Positions 20,958 to 32,344 of a stretch of 64,000 bases of DNA are shown in pieces; positions within the stretch are counted from its first letter, which is position 1; each line of letters begins with the position of its first letter. Position numbers and translations under genes: made by a program. Under the pieces are notes generated by a model. That model saw only the letters and a program-made list of their open reading frames with translations. It made no database searches and was not told the DNA's origin. This DNA comes from Pleurotus ostreatus/Saccharomyces cerevisiae fusant (taxonomy: Eukaryota > Opisthokonta), in contig JAMQCK010000060.1 in the NCBI GenBank assembly GCA_024196135.1, positions 48,491-112,490 of the forward strand, given 5' to 3'.

Positions 20958-21813
20958 ACGGGTCTCTCGCATACGGATTTCTGGGGAGTTAACTAATGAT
21001 AATCTACTCACGAATATAGACAGCCAGTATCCTGACTAGGATTGACGCTATGAGTCCTGGACTTGATTGTTGGTCGAAAGCCCATCTAATTCCTGGGGAA
21101 TCCGTCTGAATCCGTGATCGGCGAGTCTAATTGGCGTGCACGTCAACTGAGTTCACTGGAGTTCATTGGTATTCTAAAAGCAATCCCATTCGATCCAGAA
21201 GTCGAGTACATCAGCTCTCTCTCGATTGGCATAACAAAGGTTGCGAAATGGACATTGTCGCAATGTTCAGACTCGACTCACCTTGTTGGCACACCAGATG
21301 GCAGAACAGCTGTGTGTCCATTTGGCGCCCGGCGGGACGTTCGGACCGCGCACGTGGTCTGCATACAGTAACCGCGTTGCGCCGCCGGCGTCCGTCTCGC
21401 CCTCTTCCCACCACCACCATCATGTCGTGCTCGCCTTCCGAATTCTTTCTGCGCAATCGATGCCGGCAGCAGAGGCAGAGATACTGTTGAAGTCCTACTC
21501 CTGCTCGTAAGCTGGCCACCGCAACCATGGAACGACCACTTTTAGAGCGCCCGCATCCAATCCCTCTCCGAATACGCACAGGACTCGCACTGGGCATCTG
21601 GTGGAAATATCAGGCCAGGGCGCTCGAGCCGCTCTGCAAACGCCACCGCTCGCAGGGGATGGCTCTGCGGAAGCCCCGCGGATTCGGAATACAATGGCAT
21701 CACGTGTGATGGAACAATAATCGCGACTCGATCACTCACGAATTCCCCCCTTCATAATTGGCCGCTATGCACTCAACTCTCCCATCTTCCCCGTCCCCAT
21801 CCCTTCGCCCACC
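20958..21813. promoter_or_regulatory. Intergenic region before siroheme synthase
   Basis: No gene seen. A short stretch near 21110-21160 resembles one near 43215-43275 (shared GAGTxTAATTGGC...TGAGTTC..CTGG pattern), possibly an old dispersed repeat; the match is short and imperfect. Confidence 0.4.
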
Positions 21814-23595
21814 ATGGGATTCCCGAAACCTCAGGGCGGCGCATCGCTGATGCTCACATTCAAGCTTGCCAACAAGACGGTCTTCATCGTAGGGGGCGGC
21901 ACCGTAGCCGCGACTCGTGCGTTCGCAGCGCTGGAAGCGGACTCGTCTGTCGTCGTGGTGGTGAAAGGGGGGAAGGATGCAGCATGCGAGGAGCTCAAGT
22001 GGCGTGCCGATGAACAGCAGATCACTCTGCTCGACTGGGACAAGCTCCCCACCAGCTCGACCAGCGAGAACGACGTGCAAGCGCTCGACGCCTACCTCGC
22101 CTCCCTCCCCTCCGTCTCCTTCGTCTGCGTCACGGACACCGTCCTTGGCTACTCGCAGCGGTCCAGGACGTCCGCTGAGCAGATCTACAACGTCTGCCGC
22201 GCTCGCAACATCCCTGTCAACACCACCGACATCCCCCAGCTATGCGATTTCTCCTTCACCGCCACCCATCGCTTCGAGCACCACGAAACGGGTCAGCGAT
22301 CACCCATCCAGATTGGCGTCACTACGAATGGCCAAGGCTGCCGACTGGCTGGCCGCGTCAAGCGCGACATCATCGCGAGCATCCCAAAGGAGATCGGCGC
22401 CGCGGTGGAGAAGGTCGGCTACATGCGAAGCACCGTGAAGGAAGATCTCCCGGAGGAGGACGAGCATGCATGCGAAGACAATAGCACCTCGACGCCCAAC
22501 CGCCCCGTTCCTCAGCGTATGCCCTCTGATCCAGAGACCCCCGCGGAGCAAGCGCGCCGCCGAATGAAGTGGGTGGCGCAGGTCAGCGAATACTGGCCCA
22601 TCCACAAGCTCGCGGCGATGACCGCGCAGGATATGGCCGCCGTTCTCAGCGGAGACTCCCTCACTGTACCGCAGACGCCCCCCACCGAACCCACACTTCA
22701 TGCCCTCGACAACCCCGAACGTCAGGGTCGCATCCTCCTCGTCGGCTCCGGTCCGGGACACCCGTCCCTACTCACCGTCGCCACGCGCGATGCCCTTACC
22801 ACACACGCCGACCTCGTCCTCTCCGACAAGCTCGTTCCCGCTGCCGTCCTCGCGCTCATACCGCCCTCTGTCGAGGTGCGCATCGCGCGCAAGTTCCCGG
22901 GCAACAACGACGGCGCGCAGAACGAGATGATGGAGCAGGCAGTCGAGGCCGCTCGCGCGGGGCGCACCGTCGTACGCCTCAAGCAGGGCGACCCCGTCGT
23001 GTACGGCCGCGCGGGCGAGGAGGTGCTGTACTTCCGCGAGCACGGCTTCGAGCCGGTGGTCATCCCGGGTGTCTCCTCTGCGCTCGCGGGGCCGACGTTC
23101 GCGGGGGTGTCGGTCACACAACGCGGGGTGGCGGAGTCACTGATGGTGTGCACGGGCGTGGGGCGGAAGGGAAGGGATGTGCAGCTGCCTGGGTACGAGC
23201 GCGCGCGGACGACGGTCATCCTCATGGGCGTTGCGCGCCTGCCGCAGGTCGTCGCGGCGCTGACGGATCCCGCTGAAACCGTACGACGTGCCGGCCCCGC
23301 CTACCCACTACACACACCCATCGCCATCGTCGAGCGCGCCTCCATGCCGGATCAGCGGGTGATATACTCGACACTGAAGGATATTGTGCTCGCAATGGAG
23401 AGCTCGGGCGAGCAGCGGCCGCCGGGGATGATCGTGCTCGGATGGGCTGTATTGGCCCTCTGGGAGAAGGGCGACGTTGAAGTCCTCGAGGAGGGCGGCG
23501 AAAAGAATGATGAGGAGCGCGTCAAGCGCTGGCTCGGTGAGGATGCAGGATGGAGGGTACGCGAGGGGTTGGATGCGCAATGGGCGGGACTGTAG
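21814..23595 (+). CDS. Bifunctional siroheme synthase (Met8-like + uroporphyrinogen-III methyltransferase)
   Basis: Single exon, 593 aa, making siroheme for sulphite and nitrite reductase. The N-terminal third is a Met8/CysG-N-type NAD-binding domain: Rossmann glycine motif FIVGGGTVAATRA (about residue 27), VNTTDIPQLCDFSF, and the helical part QIGVTTNGQGCRLAGRVKRDI for precorrin-2 dehydrogenation and chelation. The C-terminal half is the SUMT methyltransferase: VGSGPGHPSLLTVATRDAL and ADLVLSDKLV (first signature), VVRLKQGDPVVYGRAGEE and VIPGVSSALAGPTFAGVSVT (second signature). In S. cerevisiae these activities are on separate Met8 and Met1; here they form one bacterial CysG-like fusion, though the domain order alone does not prove transfer. 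The catalytic Asp of Met8-type proteins should be checked by alignment. Confidence 0.93.
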   Translation: MGFPKPQGGASLMLTFKLANKTVFIVGGGTVAATRAFAALEADSSVVVVVKGGKDAACEELKWRADEQQITLLDWDKLPTSSTSENDVQALDAYLASLPSVSFVCVTDTVLGYSQRSRTSAEQIYNVCRARNIPVNTTDIPQLCDFSFTATHRFEHHETGQRSPIQIGVTTNGQGCRLAGRVKRDIIASIPKEIGAAVEKVGYMRSTVKEDLPEEDEHACEDNSTSTPNRPVPQRMPSDPETPAEQARRRMKWVAQVSEYWPIHKLAAMTAQDMAAVLSGDSLTVPQTPPTEPTLHALDNPERQGRILLVGSGPGHPSLLTVATRDALTTHADLVLSDKLVPAAVLALIPPSVEVRIARKFPGNNDGAQNEMMEQAVEAARAGRTVVRLKQGDPVVYGRAGEEVLYFREHGFEPVVIPGVSSALAGPTFAGVSVTQRGVAESLMVCTGVGRKGRDVQLPGYERARTTVILMGVARLPQVVAALTDPAETVRRAGPAYPLHTPIAIVERASMPDQRVIYSTLKDIVLAMESSGEQRPPGMIVLGWAVLALWEKGDVEVLEEGGEKNDEERVKRWLGEDAGWRVREGLDAQWAGL

Positions 23596-24104
23596 ACTGG
23601 AGTATTAACCCATAGATGGAGGGATTCGCTTATGCTGTGTATCATTGCTTGTCTTATACTGACCTGAAATATTTAATTGTTGACGTTTTGCCCACGAGTT
23701 CCTTTCTTCTGAATCTGAAAGCAACTTGCTTCAGAAGGCGGTCAACCGAAGGCTTGTGCGCCACATCATCTCCTGATACGCAAATGCGTCTACTTGACAC
23801 CAGAGTTCACGCCGGCGGCAAGAGTTGGAAAAAAGATACATCAAGATGAGTTGTATGTAGCAGTGTACAGAGCGCGTCGACGGTAGATAAACTAGGAGTA
23901 GCACGGACAGCAGGCGGGACATCGGAATGTTGTACAGGTAAACATACACCGAGCCCGGAACAGCATGTCTGGTACAAAGCAAGGAGCCTGACGCTGTCGG
24001 CAGGCGGACTACAAGAGCAACGTGCACACGTACACGGCAGAAGTGCATACTCACACAGTGGAGGTGTACACTTACACGCAGCGATGGGGCATGCAAAGTT
24101 GCGC
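23596..24104. other. Intergenic region between siroheme synthase and DnaJ-TPR gene (convergent)
   Basis: The 3' ends of two convergent genes face each other. The only open frames are short, Cys/Leu-rich and unsupported. No gene is seen. Confidence 0.5.
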
Positions 24105-26147
24105 TCAGAAGGGAAACCCTTGCGAGTAGCTCCGCCTGCTCCCCGCGCCGCCAAAGCCCTGGCCCCCGAAGCCCGCTCCGCCAAAGCCGCCGCCACCGCC
24201 AAAGCCTCCGCCACCGAAGCCGCCAGCGCTACCGAAGCCCCCGCCGCGCGCGCCGTGGAACTGCGCGAAGAGCTCGGCGAGGTTGACGTCGTTCATGCCG
24301 CCGAAGCCGGCGTCGCCCATGCCCGAGTCGTCATCGTCGCCCTGGTCGTAGCGCTCGCGCTTCGCGGGGTCGGAGAGCACGGCGTGCGCCTCGACGACGA
24401 GCTTGAACTTCTCTTCGTCACCGCCCTGCGTAGGAAAATGGTCAGGAAAAGTCGGATGTGACTACAGAACGTCAAACGCACCTTATCCGGATGGTGCATC
24501 AGACTCTGCTTGCGATACGCCTTCTTGATCTCCGCGCTCGAGCAGTCGCGCGACACGCCAAGGATCTTGTAGTAGTCCTTCGTCTTACTGCGCTTCAGGT
24601 CCAGCTCCGCCTGCTTCAGCTCCGTCTTCAGCGTGCGGATCTCCGCCTCCGACGTCGAGCCCTCCGCGCTCGCCTCGTGGATGGCGGACTTGAAGTCCTG
24701 CACCGCGCCGTCGTAGTTCTCCAGCACGAGGTTGATGCGTGCGCGTGTTCGGAGGGCTTTGTACGATGTGGGCACGAGCCGGAGCGCATTGTCGGTGTCC
24801 TCGAGGGCTTCCTGGTGCCTTGAGAGCTAGGTGAAGGTGGTTAGGACTAGCGGTAGCGCAAATAGCACAAGATCAACTAACCTTGACAAGCGTAGTTGCT
24901 CTGTTGGACAGGAGGGTTGATCGTATTTGGCCGCCCTTGCCTTCCGTCTCAACCTCGCCAATCACCTAAATAATCGGTTTAGTGCACAGGAGCAATTGGC
25001 GTCGCACTTGCAACCCACATCAAGAGCCTCGGTGTACTTGTCGATCGCTTCCTCGAACTTGCCGGTCTTGAAGAAGGTGTTGCCCTCCTCTTTCAAACGC
25101 TCGACCTCCTTGACGCGCTTTCGCAACTTCTGCGCGTTGACGTGCCCAGGATCTAACCGCAAGGCCTGCTGGACGTGTTGTATGGCTTGCGGGAGCTTGC
25201 CACACAAGAAAAGCACGAGACCACGCGCAGTGAGCGCATCTGGTGACGAGGAGTGCTGCCGGAGCGCATCGCTGAATATTCCACACCATCAGCATTTTTA
25301 TTCGTACAGCAGGATCGCTCCACACGCACTTCGCTGCCACGTTCGCCCCGTCCCAATTCGCCCTCGCCAGCTCGAGCTCCACCCGCCAGAGCCGCCATTC
25401 TATCGGCACCTCCGCCGGATCGGCCTCGATGCTCTGCAAGCACTTGTCCAGCGCTAATCGTGCCATCCCCCAGTCACACTGCTTACGCGCCCGCTCGAAC
25501 TTCTCCAGGTGGCCCTCGAGCTCCTCGATCTTCGTCTGCAGCTGCTGCGCCTGCGCGTTCGTGGGCTCCTCCGACAATGCGGCACGAATCGTCGACATTG
25601 CAGGGCCGCTGTCACCGAGTGCGGCTTGGCAGCGTGCTAGCCGCAGCAGCGTCTTCACGGGTGGAGGCTTCTGGATGTTCATCGCGGCCTGGCAATCGGC
25701 GAGCGCGGGGCGGAAGCGCTTGAGCGCGATGTATGAGGCGGCGCGGTTGGTCAGGTAGGCCGGCTCCGACGGGTTGAGCTCTGTAAGTGTGCGTGCATGT
25801 GAGCGATGAGTGGCGTGCGCGAGGCTGGCGACGCACCGATCGCCTTCGAGTACAGGTCGATGGCCTCCTTGTACTGCTTGTTCTTGAACGCGGCATTGCC
25901 CTGCTCTTTGATTTTCTCGGCCTGCGCGACCTTGTCCTCGGACGGGGCGGGCTCCATCTCTTCTGGGGGAGAGGAAGGGGACTGAGGGGGAGGCGTGCTC
26001 GGCCCTGATTCGGAGGGGCTAAAACGTGCGTTCAGGGCCGCGTTATTACAGCAGTTGGCACACCACGCACCCATCACCGTTTGCCGAGCCATTACCGTTG
26101 GCGGCAGCGGCGGCCTTCTTCTTAGCCTTGTTCTTCTTGTTGGCCAT
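24105..26147 (-). CDS. TPR and J-domain co-chaperone, DNAJC7/TPR2-like
   Basis: Cytosolic co-chaperone that links Hsp70 and Hsp90: TPR repeats bind their EEVD tails and the J domain stimulates Hsp70 ATPase. The start at 26147 gives a Lys/Ala-rich leader (MANKKNKAKKKAAAAA). TPR blocks follow (EKIKEQGNAAFKNKQYKEAI, VKTLLRLARCQAALGD, ALTARGLVLFLCGKLPQAIQ, EEGNTFFKTGKFEEAIDKYT, SYKALRTRARINLVLENYDG). Near the end is a J domain, KDYYKILGVSRDCSSAEIKK, with the HPD tripeptide (MHHPDK). The C-terminus is a Gly/Phe-rich tail (GGFGGGGFGGGGGFGGAGFG). At least six introns break the gene; boundaries were inferred from TPR spacing. The order TPR then J domain matches DNAJC7. Confidence 0.9.
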
Positions 26148-26894
26148 TGCTGTACGCGCGACTGTTCCGCGTCAGTGTCCGTCTCCTTTGCGGATTCTGC
26201 CCCACACACCTCTTTCCTATATGTCTCTCCTGAAGATCGCCGACGCGCGTTGCACGAGAAGTACTACGGTGAACCTTGTTAAATGAAGCGCAATATAGGT
26301 GATGGGAAGATCGCACAACTTGCAGCGCTCTTTCAACTGCTCAAGCTAAGGAGGGGACGAGTCGTCACCGTCGAGTTCCAAGTGCTCGTCGTTGCCACCG
26401 ACGATGTTGGTAAGTTTTGAGGACCGCCAAGGGTCTTGTTCCCGTTATGGCGAGGTCATTGGTAAGCACGCACAAACAGATCGGCCATTGTTCTCAACAT
26501 GTTCTCCATCTTTCTCGACGATTACACCTGACTTAGTCGCTACATTCTGCCTTTTGACAAGTCGGATCAAGCGTCTTTTCTATTGGTTCAGGGTAGCTAA
26601 CGAGCGCGACGATGGCGATGCAGCTCGTCGACTCAATTCATGAAGCTCGCGCGGCGCACGCAAAGAGAAAGTCCTGCAACGCAATTATTCTTTCCGGTGC
26701 AACACAAAAACCATATTAGACCATTCGACCAAATATTCTATGCGTAAGTATAGTCCCAAGTTGTGTCCATGTCTTCCTAGGTAATCGTAACCTAACGTAG
26801 GAAGACCAGTAGTCCGACTATATCACGGCGCTATACTTTGCTGTGGACCTTCATCAGCACCTGTCATAGCCTCCAGGTCAATATACACATACGT
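26148..26894. other. Intergenic region between DnaJ-TPR gene and SSP-B
   Basis: The DnaJ-TPR promoter and the SSP-B 3' flank lie here. The frames of 60-95 codons have no motifs. No gene is seen. Confidence 0.5.
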
Positions 26895-27495
26895 CTAGCA
26901 AGAGACATCGTTGGCGCTGTCGAGCACGAGGAACCACCCGTTGTAGACGCCGTGGTCGTAGTAGGACTTGTTCACCCACTCAAGCGTGTACAGGTCGTCG
27001 TACTCCGCCCGCTTCTCCGCGTGGAAGCTGCCCTTGTCGTCGCCGAACTGTAGAGCACCGTCAGCTCCCCAAGGCCTCCCCCGTATCAAGCCACCATCCA
27101 CTCACCGCATTCACCACCTTGGTGAAGTTGCTGTTCGCCAGGCCGAGGCGGTCGTCCGACAGGTACCAGCTCCCGAACTGCGTGCCCGAGGGCAGGTTGT
27201 CGAACGAGTTCACGAAGCGGACCTCGTACGCCGCGGGGTCGCGGTCGGCGATGGGGACGAGGACGGCCTGGTAGCCCTTGTAGTTGGCCGGGCAGTCGAT
27301 GTAGACCTCGCCGTTCTGGATGTGGGCGGAGACGGTCGGGCTGTCTGCCCACGCAGCGAGGACGGCGCCGCCGGACGTTTCGTGGAGGGCCCAGTCGCCC
27401 TGGCTCTGCCCGTACTCGGAGGTCGTGCCGAGACGAAGGCCAGCGGCGCTGACGAGGGTGAGGCCGGAGAGGAGGGCGAGGGCTGGGGCGAACAT
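26895..27495 (-). CDS. Small secreted protein SSP-B, unknown family
   Basis: Minus-strand member of the SSP family. Exon 1 is 27106-27495 (130 codons) and exon 2 is 26895-27047. The signal peptide MFAPALALLSGLTLVSAAG is nearly identical to those of SSP-C and SSP-D. The mature part has NGEVYIDCPANYKGYQAVLV, YEVRFVNSFDNLPSGTQFG, SWYLSDDRLGLANSNFTKVV, then after the intron FGDDKGSFHAEKRAEYDDLY, TLEWVNKSYYDHGVYNGWFL and VLDSANDVSC. The intron position and phase 0 are conserved with all paralogues. It is head to head with SSP-C across 1.5 kb. Both exons are intact, so it is likely functional; function unknown. Confidence 0.85.
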
Positions 27496-27580
27496 TGTCG
27501 TTGCTGGTGAGAGTTGAGAGTCGGGAGTGGGACTTTGAGTGGGATGAAGATGTGCTGGATACAGAAGGCAGATGAGCACG

Positions 27581-27589
27581 CCTTATATA
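27581..27589 (-). promoter_or_regulatory. TATA-like box of SSP-B
   Basis: TATATAAGG on the minus strand, 86-94 nt upstream of the SSP-B start. Confidence 0.6.
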
Positions 27590-28044
27590 CGAGTACCGGA
27601 GGGGTTGGCGGGTGGTCAACTGTAGTGCCCTCGGTCCCTTCTCGCAAGTCGGTCGCCCGTTTCACGCCCACTTTCCGTTCCTGTTGGCGGGGTTAGTCGC
27701 CCGCGCTCGTCCATTGTGTTTGAACAGGCGGGTGCTCAGCACGGCGCCGAGACCGAGAATCGTCGCGAAACCATGCCTCTTTAAAAGCTCGGTGATTCGA
27801 GAGCGTTTGAACGTGACGTGACGTCTTCCAACGGCCATGAGATTTCTCCCAAATACCGACACCCGCTGCTCTGCGGTTGCATACAGTGTAGTCTTCAAAG
27901 GTAAATCCCCTGCCAGAGTTTGTATGAGTTGAGTACCGAAACTATTCGGGCATCAGACTTACCTTTAGAAGGGCGGATTCTCAAACACAACGACATGCAG
28001 ACGACCTCGGTGATAGTTCACATTCATCCAGATCTGACGCCTTC

Positions 28045-28440
28045 ATGACCGGAGTCCCTCAGGAAGCAAGAGCGGTACTCTGTAGGCCGAGAGCACGGCG
28101 ATGAAGGCCGTCAAAGCATGTACGCTATGATGGCCGTTCTCAATAGTGTCAGCAGCCGGATTCCCGTGGCACTGACTTCGCCTACGGCTTATTAGCATTC
28201 ATACCTTCTCGTGCGCGCAATTCAGGCATGTTAGCAGCAGTAAATGCCATAAGATGAGCAGTCTCGCCGTGCATGCGTCAATGCACCATGAAGGTGGGAA
28301 GGAAGGGAATCGGAACGGAAAGTTCAACGTGGCACGTGCGGTCGGCAATCCCCGTGCATCGTTTCCGTCACGCTCGCGCCGCGTGGCATACTCGACTTTT
28401 CTTCGACCACGACCACGATCGTCGACTGTCTTCAGCACGC
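28045..28440 (+). repeat. Dispersed repeat unit, copy 1 (inverted partner at 32345-32780)
   Basis: This unit reads on the plus strand through landmarks CAATAGTGTCAGCAGCCG, CCCGTGGCACTGACTTCGCC, GGCATGTTAGCAGCAGTAA, ATGCACCATGA and CGGCAATCCCCGTG. The reverse complement of 32345-32780 carries the same landmarks in the same order with scattered substitutions and small indels. No terminal inverted repeats, transposase or tRNA-like promoter was seen, so it is not assigned to a transposon class. Confidence 0.85.
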
Positions 28441-28604
28441 TGTTCTGGCTGTACTCATGCTAGATTCTGGTCCCGTGAGAGATTTCTCGGTCAACATACG
28501 ATGATCGAAAGAGCGACCGCTGCACCCAGCGGCCCAGCGTGACTATTCCACTTTCTACACCCAATCACGTTGGTCTCCACCACATTGCTCCTTCGCGAAT
28601 AGAG

Positions 28605-29009
28605 GTGCTTTCTCTCAGACCCAAGAGGCGCTGGTGTACTGGGACTGCCGCTGATTGAACAACTTCTATGGCGACTGCTCTCAGCCTCTCATGCCCTCGC
28701 AAACCACCGAGCTCCAATAGCGGTCATCTTACTCAATAGCGGCCATGGCACGGCCGCGAAGATCTCTCGATCTCGACGTCGCGCAGATCATTCACCGGCT
28801 CGAAAACAATGGACGCACGCGAGTGGTCAGCACTGCCAACAGGAACGAAAGGTCGGCTCGAAACAGGCGACCTTCCAGCGAGGGTTGTGCCAACCGCTCG
28901 CTAAGTCAGCCAGAGAATGCATATAAGGCGTACACAAACTCCACAACGTTCATCCCACTTAAAGCTCTATCAAAGTCCTTCATTCGCCTTTTAGCTCTCC
29001 TCAGCAACC
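28605..29009 (+). repeat. Duplicated upstream segment of SSP-C (partner 37150-37564)
   Basis: Landmarks CGCAAACCACCGAGCTC, TACTCAATAGCGGCCATGGC, GATCTCTCGATCTCGACGTC, GCGCAGAT and GCCAACAGGAACG occur in the same order and similar spacing upstream of SSP-D. The similarity continues through the start codon into exon 1, so promoter and gene were copied together. Confidence 0.85.
28922..28928 (+). promoter_or_regulatory. TATA-like box of SSP-C
   Basis: TATAAGG, 88 nt before the SSP-C start, in the duplicated promoter segment. Confidence 0.6.
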
Positions 29010-29608
29010 ATGTTCGCCCCCGCCCTCGTCCTCCTCTCCGGCCTCACCCTCGCCAGCGCCGCCGGCCTCCGCTCCGCCTTCACCTCCGAATACGGGCAGG
29101 AGCAGGGCGACTGGCTCCTCCATCAGGCCACCCCCTCCGGCCTCGTCCTCGGCGGCGCCGCCACCGACCAGCTCACCATCTCCGCCAAGGTCGAGAACGG
29201 CGAGCTCGTGATGACGTGCCCGTACCAGGGCTACCAGGCCGTGCTCGTCGCCGTGCCGGACTCGGACCCGGTCGCGTACGAGGTGCAGTTTGTGAACTCG
29301 TTTAGCGATCTGCCGGCGCGGGCAATCTTTGGGGGGTGGAGCTTGTCGGACGATAGGACGGGGATTGCGAATGAGAACTTTACCAAGGTGGTGAATGCGG
29401 TGAGCAGGCTATCGACGAGTATGGCGCGCGGTGAGCTGATGACGGCCCTCAGTTCGGCGAGGGCAAGGGCAGATGGGACCTGGACCTCCATAGCGAGAAG
29501 TACGACGGCCTCAACACGCTCGAGTGGGTGAACACGTCCTACTACGACCACGGCGTCTACCACGGGTGGTTCATCGTCCTCGACAGCGCCAACGATGCTT
29601 CTTGCTAA
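29010..29608 (+). CDS. Small secreted protein SSP-C, unknown family, 181 aa
   Basis: Exons 29010-29399 and 29453-29608. The signal peptide is MFAPALVLLSGLTLASAAG. The mature protein has GDWLLHQATPSGLVLGG, a beta-type repeat-like pair (QLTISAKVENGELVMTCPY, YQAVLVAVPDSDPVAYEVQF), WSLSDDRTGIANENFTKVVN, and after the phase-0 intron FGEGKGRWDLDLHSEKYDGL, TLEWVNTSYYDHGVYHGWFI and VLDSANDASC. This is the complete reference copy for the truncated SSP-D, which matches it almost residue for residue over exon 1. Possible N-glycosylation sites (NFT, NTS) fit secretion. No known domain is recognised; function unknown. Confidence 0.86.
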
Positions 29609-29824
29609 AGGTGCGCATTTCTTGTTCTGACGAATGAGAATACGTATACTAACAAACTTCAGGTGCATGTCACGCCGCGACTTGGTCGTTCGGTCGCTAT
29701 ACAGAGCACGGACACAATTTGGGACTATACTTGCGCATAGAATACTCGGCTGACTGAATTAATTTGGGTTTCTTGTATGCACTTCGCAGCAAGTTCGTTG
29801 TGGATCCAACCATCCATTGCATAG

Positions 29825-31304
29825 TCATAAAGTAGAGTCCGCTGAATCAGTACCCTCCTCCGGCGTTTTCCTCGTCGTCCTCGTCCTCAGCGCCTCCAAC
29901 TCCCTCTCCACCGCCTCCCACCTCGACCTCCTCATCGGCGCCTGCAACACATACCCGCCCTTAAACCCATTAATCGTCAAAATATGATCCATCGACAACA
30001 CCGACGACGTCCAGCTCCAATACCCCACCATCGCCACGCCAAAGTCGATATCCGCGAACCTCCCGATCCCCTGGTTCGATACCAGCCACGAGTCCACGCC
30101 CGGTCGGCGGTTCAGAAGGCTACCGGTGCGCTCGCGCCAGTGGAGGAGGGCTTGGAGGGAGGAGGGCTGGCGGGCGGCGAGGAGGGCGCGACGGGCGGTG
30201 GCGGCGAGGAGGGGGAGGGGCGCGGTGCGGAGGAAGGAGATGGTGAGTGGGGGAAGGGCGAAGAGGTATTTGCAGTTGTGGGTGTAGGTGGTGAGGGGGT
30301 GGCCGGCGGCTGAAGAGAGAGCGTCGCGCATGGAGGTGTAGGGGACGACGAGCACGTTATTGTCGGTGGTCTCGGCGCTGTGGGCGGCCTGAGAGGTGTG
30401 AGTATATTGATTAGTCCGTTAAACTGCTGATGCACACCTTTAGGAACCAAGCAAGCAGCACATCACCCATGGACGCGCGCTCTTTACCTCCGAACTCCTT
30501 TGCTAGCTCTTCATTCACATTCTTGACCAGATCCCTTACTACATCCTTCCCGAGGTACACTGCCCCATACTCCACACCTTGCGTTTTCCACTCCCATTCC
30601 ATCCGTTCCATAAATTGCTTTATACCGTCCGATTCCTTCGAGACCAGTACCTGCTTCAAGTACCTCAAGCTCACCGGCTCCTCCTCATACATCGCCTTGC
30701 TCTCCTCCATGTCCCTCACCGCTTTTGCCACCGGGTTCTCCCCAAGATACATCGGCGGCACCTCCCACTCCTTCCCGTGCATCTCCGCGTCGATCGCGCG
30801 CAGAACCTGCCCCAGGCCCACCGCGTCAAACAAGGCGTGCGGCACATTCACCCCCACGCAGTCGTAATCGTCAAAGTGCGTGATATGCACGGCGAGGAAG
30901 GGGAAGCGGCGCGCGGCGACGTCCTTGATCGCCCACACCGTGTCCGGGTGCCTGAAGTGCGCGATCGGGGGGCTCTGCAGGAGCGTCACGGACGCGTCGT
31001 CCACGGGCTGGACGTGGGGGAGCGGACCGGCGACGTGCGATACGGTGAAGTGGAAGGAGGGGAGAGAGGTGGGGAGCGGGTAGGCGGGCGCGGGAACGCT
31101 GATGTACCAGTTTTGCGCAGCGCCATCCCAGACTGGGTGCCCGGCGAGGGGGCGCCATTTGTCAACGACGCGGAAGAGGGCAGAGCGGAGCGCGTCTTCG
31201 TCGATGCCGGGGCGGAGGACGTAGCCCATAGTGATGCCGCTCAAGTCGGGCCCGTTGATGTCGAGGGGGCTGAGAGGGACGCGGAGCTCGGAGGGGGCTG
31301 CCAT
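29825..31304 (-). CDS. HXXXD-type acyltransferase (BAHD/trichothecene-acetyltransferase-like), 476 aa
   Basis: Predicted CoA-dependent O- or N-acyltransferase acting on an alcohol or amine, probably in secondary metabolism or detoxification. Two exons (30438-31304 and 29825-30388) give 476 aa, within the usual 430-500. The catalytic motif is HALFDAVG (about residue 155), in which the His and Asp of HXXXD are intact. The structural C-terminal DFGWG motif is relaxed to ADIDFGVA. The N-terminus begins PLSPLDINGPDLSG, which fits the family, and the start is the ATG at 31304. It stands convergent with SSP-C. The substrate cannot be read from the sequence. Confidence 0.82.
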
Positions 31305-32344
31305 GGTCGTTGCGCGCCGAGGACGTGGGCGAGGACAAGGGAGGCGCTGAAGGTACAGTAGTTCCTCTAAACTTGGCTGATTCTCTGATCATGACCATGC
31401 TGCTTGAGATCCCTGCCGGATCGTCTGCTCAATCTCGAACGCCTTGACTCGTTTCAGCGCCCAAGACGACCAATAGAAACATGAAAGAGCGGACCGGCAC
31501 ACCAGCTGGGCCTGCCGATGGCGGCCTCTATATCATCAGCGCGCAGGCGGCGGCATCGCAGCCCCTCGTACTTATCGGTGCTCCAGGCACTCCTTGCGGC
31601 ATAGTCGCTGCACTTTGCGATAGACCTCTACCTAGTATCAGGGCGAGAGGAAGAGTGCCTTGCCTCCGTTCCTCCGTTCTCTGTCAATGATGGTGAGTCA
31701 ACGTGAGCGGGTGTAGAAAGTGGATTAGATGCACTGGACCTCGCTCTACCAAAGTTCGTACTGTGGCTAGCCAGTAATCTTAGAGAATAGAGAGCAAGAC
31801 CGAATTTCGGCTGTGAATTCCGGTTTTGAGCAGAACTAAATTCCGCTATGCCGCCGCACCCATGGGGCCCAGCGCCCTTGCGCCGCGTTTCTGTTCTCCT
31901 CGTGGCTGAGCCACATCGTAGGCGAGCTCTGGTTACATGCTAAGCAGGGAAAAGAGGGGAGAATACTGGAATTTCGTTCGGCCTCTGCGTGCTTCCCGAC
32001 TCCTCGAACAAATTTGTGGGCTCATGATCCCACTCTTGTGACTAGCTGCCGTACACGACCTCGTGAGTAGCTTGAAAGCAGGTGAATTCGCTGAATGGCG
32101 GCGCGAGCGGTTCATACCGGAAATTTCTGTTGTGCTGAAATCTCCGAGACCTCGCAAGCAGCAGCAGAGTGACAAACGCCAACTGGTACATCGACAATAC
32201 ATTGAGCCACCCTATTTGTTGCAATTGAGACTAGGTCGCAATATCTTGATTTGCAGCGCAGACGTCAAATTACTGTGGTGTGATACCGGATTCTGGCCGT
32301 CAAAACAGAAATTCTGTTGTGCTCATACCCTCTAATCAGATGAC
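31305..32344. other. Intergenic region left of the inverted repeat
   Basis: It contains the acyltransferase promoter. No coding frame with recognisable features is seen; the frames on both strands at 31933-32335 overlap each other. Confidence 0.5.

Larger units (their letters stand above)
27496..29009. promoter_or_regulatory. Shared upstream region of divergent SSP-B and SSP-C
   Basis: The two paralogues are transcribed apart from this region. It contains one copy of the dispersed repeat (about 28045-28440) and a segment (about 28605-29009) homologous to the DNA upstream of SSP-D. No further gene is supported. Confidence 0.6.
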
